Source: Pseudoalteromonas sp. P1-25 (GTDB lineage Bacteria > Pseudomonadota > Gammaproteobacteria > Enterobacterales > Alteromonadaceae). From it: a stretch of DNA of 64,000 bases. The position numbers and the translations under genes were made by a program. The stretch is taken from the NCBI RefSeq assembly GCF_001401805.1, contig NZ_LKDW01000004.1:62001-126000 (forward strand). The letters run 5' to 3'. The notes under the pieces are model-generated. The model made no database searches and was not told the origin of the DNA. It saw only the letters and a list, made by a program, of their open reading frames with translations. Of this stretch, positions 6,912-15,181 are shown one piece after another (within the stretch, counting starts at the first letter, position 1; the number at the start of each line of letters is the position of its first letter).

Positions 6912-9374
6912 ATGAACGCATTTAGGCTGTTAGTTGCCTTTATTTGTTGTGTTGTAATAATGCCAAGCAGTTATGCTGAGCAAGGCTATCAAACACCTTC
7001 GCCAGAGCTTGCTGCTGTGGTAGATGCCAAATTAGCACCGACTAGTTTTTTATCGAGCGATGGCCAGTGGCTTGCTTTATTTGAGCGAAAGCGCGTAGTA
7101 ACACTAGATGAGCTTGCCAAAGATGAGCTTAAACTTGCAGGTATAAAGCTTAACCCTGCTAATTTTTCACGTTCGCGTGTAAGTGCTAAATACAGCGCTG
7201 TTGAGCTAAAGCATGTGCAAAGCGGCACCGTTATTAATATTAACAATTTACCAAACGGTATTATTCGCTCGCCTAAATGGTCATCTAATAGTAAATATTT
7301 AGCGTTTGTTGTAGAGCAACAAAACCAAGCAAATTTATGGCTTTACAGTGTAGAGACAAAGCAAGCAAAAATACTCTCAAACGCAGCGCTTAACTCGGTT
7401 ATTACCGCTACGCCCTACCAATGGCTGCCCGATAGCAGCGCACTGGTTGCAAATTTAGCGGTTAATATAGGTAAGCCCGCGCTTAAAAACAGTAGTCAAA
7501 ATGTAGTGCCTGTTATACAGCAAAGCACAGGCGAAAAAGCCCCTGCGCGTACCTATCAAAACTTATTAACCAGCCCCTTTGACGAAGCACAGTTTAAATT
7601 TTACGGCCAAGGGCAATTAGCTTACGTAACGCTTGATGGCAATACACAAGCTATTGGTAGCCCTGCATTATTTAAGTCATTTTCGGTATCGCCCGATTCA
7701 ACCAATATATTAGTGGCTGCGATAAACGAGCCGTTTTCGTACCAAGTACCGTACAGCCGGTTTGCGAGTACATGGCAAATATGGGGCATGCGCGGTTATG
7801 CATTAGCCGAACTTGTAAAACAGCCACTTGCCGATAACATTCCGCAAGGCTACGACAGTGTTCGCACTGGCCGACGCAACTTTGAATGGCGCGCGGATCA
7901 AGGCGCTGAAGTTATTTGGGCCGAGGCGCAAGATGGCGGCGACATGAAAACCGATGTTAAGCACCATGATTATATTTACAGCTTACGTGCGCCGTTTAAA
8001 CGCGAGCCTAAACTGTTTGCTAAAGTAGAGCGCCGTTTTGCAGGTATTGAGTGGGGTAACCAAAATGTTGCCATGCTTAGCGACTGGCGCTTTAGCGACC
8101 GCCAAGTACGTACATTTGTTATTCAACCGCGTAATGCCGATAAAAACCGCGTGCTGTTTTCAGAGCGAAGCTATAACGATGCGTATAAAGACCCAGGTAG
8201 CTTTATTTACGAGCGCAACGATTTAGGCGCCAACGTGATTAAAATTGTTGGTGGGCGCTATATGTACCTGCGCGGCAATGGCGCATCAGAGCAAGGTAAT
8301 ATTCCGTTTTTAGACAGGTACGATGTAAAAACAAATAGCAGCAAGCGTTTATGGCAATCACAAGCGCCATACTACGAGCGTGTTCGTGCATTGCTTGACG
8401 ATGAAGGCGAGCGCTTTATAACTGTGCGAGAGTCTAAAACTGAGCAGCCTAACTTTTTTATTCGTGATTTAGATAATGATACGCTTACCCAATTAACTAA
8501 TTTTGCTCACCCATACCCTGCATTTAAAGGGGTGACAAAAGAGCAATTACGTTACAAACGCGATGACGGCGTAGAGCTTTCAGGCACACTTTATTTACCA
8601 CCAGGCTACGACGTAACCCAAGGCCCGTTACCAGTACTTATGTGGGCGTATCCGCTTGAATACAAAGATAAAGCCGTAGCATCGCAAGTTCGCGAGTCGC
8701 CTTATGAATTTACTTACATTGGCTATTGGGGCCCAATGCCTTACCTTGCTAAAGGTATTGCCGTGTTTGACGACCCTAAAATGCCGATTGTAGGTATTGA
8801 TGGCAGTGAACCAAACGATAACTTTAGAACACAACTTGTAGCAAGCGCGCAAGCAGCCGTTGATGTGTTAGTTGATAAGGGTATTGCTGATAAAAACAAA
8901 ATAGCCATAGCAGGGCACTCATACGGTGCATTTATGGTCGCAAACTTGTTGGCTCATAGTGATTTATTTAAAACCGGTATTGCCCGCAGTGGCGCGTATA
9001 ATCGCACATTAACGCCGTTTGGTTTTCAAGGTGAAGAGCGCGACTTTTGGCAAGCACAAAGTGTGTACGCTAATATGTCGCCGTTTTTTCACGCAGAAAA
9101 AATCAATGAGCCAATGCTGATGATTCACGGTCAAGAAGATCCTAATTCAGGCACCTTCCCAATGCAAAGTGAGCGCATGTACGCAGCGCTTAAAGGCTTA
9201 GGTAAAGACGCTCGCTTAGTTATGCTTCCTTACGAAGCCCACGGTTACCGCGCACGTAAAAGTTTATTACACGTACTGTGGGAACAAGAGCAGTGGTTAG
9301 ATAAGTATTTGTTAAATGATACAGCAGAGCCTGTAGAGGTAATTACTGAACCAGAGGCAAGTACTGGGCAATAG
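6912..9374 (+). CDS. Secreted S9 (prolyl oligopeptidase-family) peptidase
   Basis: An 820-residue exported serine peptidase. Residues 1-22 are a signal peptide ending in SYAEQ. A beta-propeller-like region fills the N-terminal two thirds, followed by an alpha/beta hydrolase domain. The catalytic triad can be placed: S670 in GHSYGAF, D743 in GQEDPNSG and H777 in EAHGY. The start is preceded by AAAAGGATAAAAAC, a good ribosome binding site. It probably works in the periplasm or cell envelope on oligopeptides. Within S9 it resembles the glutamyl-endopeptidase/dipeptidyl-peptidase-like groups rather than classical prolyl oligopeptidase. The gene ends at a strong terminator. Confidence 0.88.
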   Translation: MNAFRLLVAFICCVVIMPSSYAEQGYQTPSPELAAVVDAKLAPTSFLSSDGQWLALFERKRVVTLDELAKDELKLAGIKLNPANFSRSRVSAKYSAVELKHVQSGTVININNLPNGIIRSPKWSSNSKYLAFVVEQQNQANLWLYSVETKQAKILSNAALNSVITATPYQWLPDSSALVANLAVNIGKPALKNSSQNVVPVIQQSTGEKAPARTYQNLLTSPFDEAQFKFYGQGQLAYVTLDGNTQAIGSPALFKSFSVSPDSTNILVAAINEPFSYQVPYSRFASTWQIWGMRGYALAELVKQPLADNIPQGYDSVRTGRRNFEWRADQGAEVIWAEAQDGGDMKTDVKHHDYIYSLRAPFKREPKLFAKVERRFAGIEWGNQNVAMLSDWRFSDRQVRTFVIQPRNADKNRVLFSERSYNDAYKDPGSFIYERNDLGANVIKIVGGRYMYLRGNGASEQGNIPFLDRYDVKTNSSKRLWQSQAPYYERVRALLDDEGERFITVRESKTEQPNFFIRDLDNDTLTQLTNFAHPYPAFKGVTKEQLRYKRDDGVELSGTLYLPPGYDVTQGPLPVLMWAYPLEYKDKAVASQVRESPYEFTYIGYWGPMPYLAKGIAVFDDPKMPIVGIDGSEPNDNFRTQLVASAQAAVDVLVDKGIADKNKIAIAGHSYGAFMVANLLAHSDLFKTGIARSGAYNRTLTPFGFQGEERDFWQAQSVYANMSPFFHAEKINEPMLMIHGQEDPNSGTFPMQSERMYAALKGLGKDARLVMLPYEAHGYRARKSLLHVLWEQEQWLDKYLLNDTAEPVEVITEPEASTGQ

Positions 9375-9392
9375 TAATAAACATAAGTAAGC

Positions 9393-9424
9393 AAAACGCG
9401 GCTACTTATAGCCGCGTTTTTGTT
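9393..9424 (+). terminator. Rho-independent terminator
   Basis: AAAACGCGGCTA (9393-9404), loop CTTA, TAGCCGCGTTTT (9409-9420), then more T residues. This is a perfect 12-bp stem immediately after the S9 peptidase gene. Confidence 0.9.
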
Positions 9425-9443
9425 TTAATACGAGAGTAAATTA

Positions 9444-10061
9444 ATGATTGATGTAGCAGCGCTTGCGGTTTTTATTCCTACCTTCTTTTTTGTATCTATC
9501 ACCCCAGGTATGTGTATGACCCTTGCCATGACACTCGGCATGAGCATCGGTGTGCGCCGAACCTTATGGATGATGATAGGTGAGCTATTAGGCGTAGCAA
9601 CCGTTGCCGTTGCTGCGGTACTCGGTGTTGCAAGTGTAATGCTAAATTACCCAGATGCGTTTGCTATTCTAAAGTGGGTAGGCGGCGCGTACTTAATTTA
9701 TATTGGCGTAAATATGTGGCGCGCTAAAGGTAAAATGTCGGTTAATACACACAGCCCAACCGATGTAAGTAGGCAGTCGCTTTTTACGCAAGGGTTTATT
9801 ACCGCTGTTGCTAACCCTAAAGGGTGGGCGTTTATGATTTCACTACTCCCACCGTTTATTAATGTTGATCAGGCCGTTGCGCCACAATTAGTGATTTTAC
9901 TTAGCGTAATTATGGTAACCGAATTTGTAAGCATGTTAGCTTACGCAACGGGTGGTAAAAGCCTGCGTCTGTTTTTAGCCCGAGGCGATAATATTAAATG
10001 GATGAACCGTATAGCAGGCAGTTTAATGATGCTTGTAGGCGTTTGGTTAGCCTTAGACTAA
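9444..10061 (+). CDS. LysE/RhtB-family amino-acid exporter
   Basis: A 205-residue inner-membrane protein with about six hydrophobic helices. The N-terminal FFFVSITPGMCMTLAMTLGMSIG matches the LysE/RhtB family signature, and NPKGWAFMISLLPPF is the conserved mid-protein segment. Members export amino acids such as homoserine, threonine or lysine, or quorum lactones; the substrate here is not decidable. The gene lies alone between two terminators. The start ATG follows a CGAGAG ribosome binding site. Confidence 0.87.
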   Translation: MIDVAALAVFIPTFFFVSITPGMCMTLAMTLGMSIGVRRTLWMMIGELLGVATVAVAAVLGVASVMLNYPDAFAILKWVGGAYLIYIGVNMWRAKGKMSVNTHSPTDVSRQSLFTQGFITAVANPKGWAFMISLLPPFINVDQAVAPQLVILLSVIMVTEFVSMLAYATGGKSLRLFLARGDNIKWMNRIAGSLMMLVGVWLALD

Positions 10062-10062
10062 T

Positions 10063-10085
10063 AAAAAGAGCCCTAGGCTCTTTTT
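10063..10085. terminator. Bidirectional terminator
   Basis: AAAAAGAGCC (10063-10072), CTA loop, GGCTCTTTTT (10076-10085). Its A-run and T-run let it terminate both the LysE-type gene on the plus strand and the UvrA-like gene on the minus strand. Confidence 0.9.
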
Positions 10086-10111
10086 ATATTATGCATATTG
10101 CTTTTAACATT

Positions 10112-12694
10112 TTAATTAGCGCGTGCGTCATTTAACTGCGCTTTTAAAAATGGTGCCGTTTTACTTTTTGGGGATTTAGCGACGCTTTCAGGTTTACCTT
10201 GTGCAACTATTACTCCGCCTTCGTCGCCCGCACCTGGGCCTATATCAATAACCCAATCAGTGTTACTGGCTACTTGCATATCGTGCTCAACCATAATGAC
10301 GGTGTTGCCCGCATCAACTAAGCCATTTAGCTGCGTCATTAGCATAGCTACATCTTTTGGGTGTAGGCCTGTGGTTGGTTCATCTAAAATATAAAGCGTA
10401 TCGCCGCGCTGTGTGCGTTGCAACTCTGTGGCAAGTTTGATGCGCTGGGCCTCGCCGCCCGAAAGCTCAGTAGCAGGTTGGCCTAAACGTAAATAGCCAA
10501 GGCCCACTTGTAAAAGCGCATTGAGCGCACGTAAAATAGCGGGTTCATCGGCAAAAAATGTATGCGCAGACTCAACGGTTAAATTAAGTACATCGGCAAT
10601 GGTTTTATCTTTATAGGTAATCTCGAGTGTTTTTTGGTTGTAGCGCTTGGCGTTACACACAGGGCAAGGCGAATACACGCTAGGTAAAAATAACAGCTCT
10701 ACGCTTACAAAGCCTACGCCTTCGCAATTTTCGCAGCGTCCTTTTTTAACATTAAACGAAAAACGGCCTGCGTCGTACTTACGTGCTTTTGCCTCTTTGG
10801 TATTGGCAAACAGTTTACGTACGTGATCGAACAAACCCGTATAAGTTGCAAGATTTGAGCGAGGTGTGCGACCAATGGCTTTTTGATCAACCGTTATTAG
10901 GCGCTTTATGTGCTCAATGCCCCCAGTTATTTGCCCGCCGGTTGTTATATCGAGCTCTTGCTCGAGCAGTTCGGCTTCATCGGTAGGTATTTGTGGCTGC
11001 AATTTTTGCCCTAGTGCATCGTAAACCAGCTCAACAAGCGCTTGGCTTACTAAGCTTGATTTACCTGAGCCAGAGACTCCTGTAACACTTGTAATAACCC
11101 CAAGCGGAAATTCTACATTAAGCTTTTGTAAGTTATTACGCTCAACATTTTTAAGCGTAAGCCATGCTTTTGCTGGGCGTTGTTTACCTTGTAATTGAGC
11201 TTGCTGAGATTCGTTATTTTTAAATAAGTATTGGCTCGTGTGTGAGCTGCTAATTTGCTTTAAGCCCTCAACAGGGCCGCTATAAACAATATTACCGCCA
11301 CGGGAGCCCGCATTTGGCCCTACATCAACCACCCAATCGGCATGGCGAATAACACTTACGTCGTGCTCAACTACAAACACTGAGTTACCAGCGGCTACTA
11401 GTTCATCTAATGCGGCTAATAAAGCTTGAGTATCGGCAGGGTGTAAACCTGCCGAAGGTTCATCTAACACATACACAACGCCAAATAATTTTGAGCGAAT
11501 TTGCGTTGCAAGCCTTAAGCGTTGTAACTCACCCGGCGATAACGATGGAGTGGTGCGCTCAAGCGATAAATACCCTAAACCAAGTTTGGTGAGTGCTTCT
11601 ACGCGTTTAAGAATGTCGCCTGCTATACGCTTTGCAACTATGGCTTTTTCGGGATTTGCAGCGTTACTTTTAGCGGGGTTACTAACGGCAAATCTTAATT
11701 TATCTGCCAGCTCATTGAGTGTTAATTGCGAAATCTCACCTATATCACGCCCCGCTACTTTAACCGATAACGACTCTTTTTTAAGCTTTTTACCTTCGCA
11801 CTGCGGGCATTGTGATATTTGCATATACTGCGATACGCGCTTTTTAGTGCGTGGGCTTTGAGTGCTCGCAAACGATTGTAAAACAAAACGTTTAGCACTT
11901 ATAAAGGTACCCATGTAGCTAGGGCTTTCTTCATTTTTAATCGCCGCTTGGGTTTGTTCAAGCGTGTACTCAGGAAACACGGGCACTGTGGGTGTATCGT
12001 CGGTAAATAAAATCCAATCACGGGCTTTTTTAGGCAGGGTATTCCACGGTTTATTAATATCGTAACCTAACGAGGTGAGAATACGGCTTAGGTTTTTACC
12101 TTGCCAAGCTGGCGGCCATGCGGCTATAGCGCGCTCTTTAATTGATTTAGTAGGGTCGGGCACTAACAGCTCTTCGGTTACGTTAAATACACGGCCAATA
12201 CCGTGGCATTCTGGGCAGGCGCCTTGTGGCGTATTGGGCGAAAACGCATCGGCGTACAGTATGCTTTGCCCATTGGGGTATTCGCCTGCGCGTGAGTAAA
12301 GCATTCGCAGCGCGTTAGAAATAGTGGTCACACTCCCTACCGATGAGCGTACCGAGGGTGCACCACGTTGTTGTTGCAGGGCTACCGCGGGTGGCAGCCC
12401 TTCAATTGAATCTACATCAGGCTCGTCTACTTGGTCTATTAATCTGCGTGCATAAGGGGATACCGAATCAAGATAGCGATGTTGCGATTCGGCAAACAAT
12501 GTTCCAAAGGCGAGCGATGATTTACCCGAGCCTGATATACCGGTAAAAACAACAAGTGAATTACGGGGCAAGTTTACATCCACATCTTTTAAGTTATGAA
12601 CACGCGCGCCTCGTACTTGAATGCTGTGCTCTGGGTTTAATAAAGCCGATTGCGCGTTACTAACCTCATGTGAATTTTTAGGTGTGGTTGCCAT
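10112..12694 (-). CDS. Short UvrA-like excinuclease ATPase (UvrA paralogue)
   Basis: An 860-residue tandem ABC ATPase of the UvrA family. Walker A motifs are GISGSGKSS near residue 52 and GVSGSGKSS in the second half. Signature motifs are LSPGELQRLRLA and LSGGEAQRIKLA, with Walker B segments LDEPSAGLHP and LDEPTTGLHP. Zinc-type cysteine pairs appear in CPECHG, CPQCEG, CENCEG and CPVCNA. It is shorter than housekeeping UvrA (about 940 residues), and the region before the first zinc module is compact, as in UvrA2-type paralogues without a full UvrB-binding domain. Such paralogues are linked to tolerance of DNA-binding drugs. The start has a good AGGAG site. No uvrB or uvrC is nearby. Confidence 0.88.
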   Translation of the reverse strand: MATTPKNSHEVSNAQSALLNPEHSIQVRGARVHNLKDVDVNLPRNSLVVFTGISGSGKSSLAFGTLFAESQHRYLDSVSPYARRLIDQVDEPDVDSIEGLPPAVALQQQRGAPSVRSSVGSVTTISNALRMLYSRAGEYPNGQSILYADAFSPNTPQGACPECHGIGRVFNVTEELLVPDPTKSIKERAIAAWPPAWQGKNLSRILTSLGYDINKPWNTLPKKARDWILFTDDTPTVPVFPEYTLEQTQAAIKNEESPSYMGTFISAKRFVLQSFASTQSPRTKKRVSQYMQISQCPQCEGKKLKKESLSVKVAGRDIGEISQLTLNELADKLRFAVSNPAKSNAANPEKAIVAKRIAGDILKRVEALTKLGLGYLSLERTTPSLSPGELQRLRLATQIRSKLFGVVYVLDEPSAGLHPADTQALLAALDELVAAGNSVFVVEHDVSVIRHADWVVDVGPNAGSRGGNIVYSGPVEGLKQISSSHTSQYLFKNNESQQAQLQGKQRPAKAWLTLKNVERNNLQKLNVEFPLGVITSVTGVSGSGKSSLVSQALVELVYDALGQKLQPQIPTDEAELLEQELDITTGGQITGGIEHIKRLITVDQKAIGRTPRSNLATYTGLFDHVRKLFANTKEAKARKYDAGRFSFNVKKGRCENCEGVGFVSVELLFLPSVYSPCPVCNAKRYNQKTLEITYKDKTIADVLNLTVESAHTFFADEPAILRALNALLQVGLGYLRLGQPATELSGGEAQRIKLATELQRTQRGDTLYILDEPTTGLHPKDVAMLMTQLNGLVDAGNTVIMVEHDMQVASNTDWVIDIGPGAGDEGGVIVAQGKPESVAKSPKSKTAPFLKAQLNDARAN

Positions 12695-12877
12695 GTAATT
12701 TACTCCTGTTTAATAACCGTGTGTTTATTAACGTGCCGCAAAGTATTAATACTAATGGGGTGACACTGAATGAGGGCTTAGTTAATTTACTGAGCTTTTA
12801 ATAGAGTGTTTACATAATAGGTAAAAACTGCGAGTATAAATTTTAATCAAGCATCTAAATTTAAAAGGACTTTAAGT

Positions 12878-13288
12878 GTGGCAAAAATTGTCTTTAGCTT
12901 ATTATTTTTATTAATACTTTGCGCCAATGTGTTTGCAGCGCAAAATAATGTACTAAACGTAGACCGAGCCATACCAAATAGTATGCAGTTGTCGTTTCCA
13001 AACGATAACAATATAACGCCTAAAAAGTCTGACTTTTCAATTGTAAACTATGTACTTATGAGCAACGAAGAAGGGGAGCGTTGGGCGGTTATTACCCTTA
13101 CTAATTTAGCCTCTGGCAAGCGTGAACTTAATCAGGATCATTTATTAGCGCTGTTTGCAGATGGCAGCAGGCTAACACCCAATGAATTTAAGTTAGGCTT
13201 TAATGGCAACCAAACACAGTCGGTAACGGTATCGTTTGCGGAATATAAGTTTCCTATTTTAAGTGTGTATTCGAGCAATGATCAGTAA
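12878..13288 (+). CDS. Small exported protein of unknown function
   Basis: A 136-residue protein starting at GTG 12878, eight bases after AAAAGGAC. Residues 1-20 form a clear signal peptide (VFSLLFLLILCANVFAAQ). The mature part has a segment EEGERWAVITLTNLASGKRELNQ that looks like a small beta-rich domain, but I do not recognise a family. The stop lies only 16 bases before the convergent response-regulator gene. Location is expected to be periplasmic. Confidence 0.75.
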   Translation: MAKIVFSLLFLLILCANVFAAQNNVLNVDRAIPNSMQLSFPNDNNITPKKSDFSIVNYVLMSNEEGERWAVITLTNLASGKRELNQDHLLALFADGSRLTPNEFKLGFNGNQTQSVTVSFAEYKFPILSVYSSNDQ

Positions 13289-13304
13289 CGCATTTTTAGA
13301 TACG

Positions 13305-14117
13305 TTAAATGTGTAGTAATTGCTTTAGTTTATCGGCACCGGCTCTGCTTGTGCTTAGCTCAGATTTAATATCATCATTTACAATCACCATTAGCTTACC
13401 GTTAAACCAACGTTGTATTTCTTTAATGTGGTCAACGTTAACCAAATAACTTCGATGAATTCGCACAAAGTTTTTTGCTACTAAGGCATGTTCAAGCTGG
13501 TCGAGCGTATCGCTTAAATGATGAAATGTGTCGCCATTCCATGCCAAACTATTACCTTGCTCCGATTTAATAAATTTAATGTCACCTGGGGAGAGTAAAA
13601 ATATACGCTCACCACTTTTACTAATTAACTTATTTAATGTGTTTTCGGTTAATGCAAAGGTTTGCTCGTGTTCTTGGCTGTTAACTTGGCTGTTAACTTG
13701 GCTGTTAACTTGGCAGTGGGCACGCTGTTGCTCAAGTTGCTGCTGCGCTTTGGCGAGTGCTTTTTTTAACCGAGCAATAGGAAAAGGTTTTAGTAAGTAA
13801 TCTGTTGAGGCGTTCTCGAATGCTTCAATCGCAAATTGGTCATACGCGGTTGTGTAAATAATAATGGGCTGGTAGTTAAGTAAATCAATAAGTTCTAAGC
13901 CGTTAATTTCAGGCATTTGTATATCAAGTAATACCACATCAGGTTTTAGCTCATTTATTAATGTTATGGCCTCTTTACCATTTGTAGCCATACCCACTAC
14001 ATCAACATGCTCCATTAAGCTTAATTGATGGCTTAATTTTTCGCGAGCGGGAAGCTCGTCATCAGCAAATAATACACGCATTTTAGCGACTGTATTTGGC
14101 TGGCTTTTATTGCTCAT
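13305..14117 (-). CDS. LytTR-family response regulator
   Basis: A 270-residue two-component regulator. The receiver domain (residues 13-130) has acidic pocket FADDE and phospho-acceptor D65 in LLDIQMPEINGLE. The C-terminal LytTR DNA-binding domain (about 165-270) contains FVRIHRSYLVNVDHI. The linker holds a QVNS repeat encoded by a 12-base tandem repeat. The start ATG overlaps the stop of the upstream kinase gene as ATGA (14114-14117), so the pair is translationally coupled. It is expected to activate genes in response to the LytS-type kinase. Targets are unknown. Confidence 0.9.
   Translation of the reverse strand: MSNKSQPNTVAKMRVLFADDELPAREKLSHQLSLMEHVDVVGMATNGKEAITLINELKPDVVLLDIQMPEINGLELIDLLNYQPIIIYTTAYDQFAIEAFENASTDYLLKPFPIARLKKALAKAQQQLEQQRAHCQVNSQVNSQVNSQEHEQTFALTENTLNKLISKSGERIFLLSPGDIKFIKSEQGNSLAWNGDTFHHLSDTLDQLEHALVAKNFVRIHRSYLVNVDHIKEIQRWFNGKLMVIVNDDIKSELSTSRAGADKLKQLLHI
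13674..13714 (-). repeat. 12-base tandem repeat inside the response-regulator linker
   Basis: The unit TTGGCTGTTAAC is present three times exactly (13674-13709), followed by a partial TTGGC. Each unit codes for the four residues QVNS on the minus strand. Copy-number change keeps the frame and would only lengthen or shorten the linker between receiver and LytTR domains. Confidence 0.9.
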
Positions 14118-15097
14118 AGTGTTAGCTCCAACGTAACCACTGCACCATTATTATTGCTGAGGAATACCTTACTTTTGCCAAGTTGTTTAACGCGTTTTAA
14201 TATGTTTTTCATCCCTACACCACTGCCATGGCCGTGTTTTATTACCTCGCTCGAAAACCCTTTACCATTATCGCTAATTTGTATTTTAACGCCGTTAGGC
14301 AGCTCACTGAGCGTTATATTAAGTATTAACGACGTTTGTTTGGCGTTATGTTTAATGGCGTTTTCAATTATGGGCTGAATAAGCAGCGGTGGTAGCGATA
14401 TGTTTTTAAGCGTACTAGGAATGTGGTAATTAACCTGAAGCTTATCGCCAAAGCGTGCTTTTTCAATATTTAGGTACTTTTCTATTATTGTCAGCTCTTG
14501 TTGTAAAGGTATTTGCTGTTGCTCGGCAGTATCAAGCGAGTACCTTAAAATATCAGCCAGTTCATGCAGTACTTCATCGGCTAAATCGGGCTTTGTATGA
14601 ATATAAGCCGAAATTGTATTTAAGCTATTAAACATAAAATGTGGGTTTAACTGGTAGCGCAATGTAGCAAGTTGGGCTTGTTTAAGTGCGTGTTTTTCGG
14701 CTGTTGCGCGCTTTTTGCTCTCAATAAAAATACTGGTAAAGTAAATACACGAGCCCCAAAGTAAGCCGTTAAATACAACAAATACCCCCATGGACTTATG
14801 CCCTTCAAAAAGCGCTGTGAGCACTGTATCAGTAAGTACATTACCGAGTGCCATAAACATAACGGCAATTACCCATTCAAACGCTATTTTATGAATGTGT
14901 TTATTGCGCAGGTAAAAAATAACCGCTGCCGCACTCCACACCGGCACCCAGTAAAAAGTAACAAACCACACGGCGGCTGCGAGTGCACTACCCGCAGTAA
15001 AAGGTGTAGAGTTAGCAATTATGAGCCCAATGGCATAAGCAATATCTATTATAAGTAGAATAAAAAAGCTGTATTTATAGAAAGGATGTTTGAGCAT
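14114..15097 (-). CDS. LytS-type sensor histidine kinase
   Basis: A membrane histidine kinase of about 327 residues of the His_kinase (PF06580) type. Four to five hydrophobic helices fill roughly residues 8-130. The phospho-acceptor histidine lies in LRYQLNPHFMFNSLN, and the ATP-binding part has IIENAIKHN and NGKGF. I use the ATG at 15097; the longer frame begins at a TTG inside the preceding terminator. The kinase is coupled by ATGA to the LytTR regulator. There is no periplasmic sensor domain of any size, so the signal is probably sensed in the membrane. Confidence 0.88.
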   Translation of the reverse strand: MLKHPFYKYSFFILLIIDIAYAIGLIIANSTPFTAGSALAAAVWFVTFYWVPVWSAAAVIFYLRNKHIHKIAFEWVIAVMFMALGNVLTDTVLTALFEGHKSMGVFVVFNGLLWGSCIYFTSIFIESKKRATAEKHALKQAQLATLRYQLNPHFMFNSLNTISAYIHTKPDLADEVLHELADILRYSLDTAEQQQIPLQQELTIIEKYLNIEKARFGDKLQVNYHIPSTLKNISLPPLLIQPIIENAIKHNAKQTSLILNITLSELPNGVKIQISDNGKGFSSEVIKHGHGSGVGMKNILKRVKQLGKSKVFLSNNNGAVVTLELTL

Positions 15098-15134
15098 AAT
15101 AGGTGCTTCTTTTTGTAAGTGATTAAACCATAAC

Positions 15135-15173
15135 AAAAAACAGTCAAAACCCAAAGACTTTGTGTTTTGACTG
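15135..15173 (-). terminator. Rho-independent terminator of the amidohydrolase gene
   Basis: CAGTCAAAAC (15141-15150) pairs with GTTTTGACTG (15164-15173). Inner bases CAAAG and CTTTG extend the stem with one mismatch. On the minus strand it is followed by TTTTTTG. It lies 9 bases past the amidohydrolase stop. Confidence 0.88.
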
Positions 15174-15181
15174 CATCGTAT

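Noticed and set aside
10783..12546. Several open frames opposite the UvrA-like gene
   Set aside because: They are antisense shadows; UvrA motifs on the minus strand are unambiguous.
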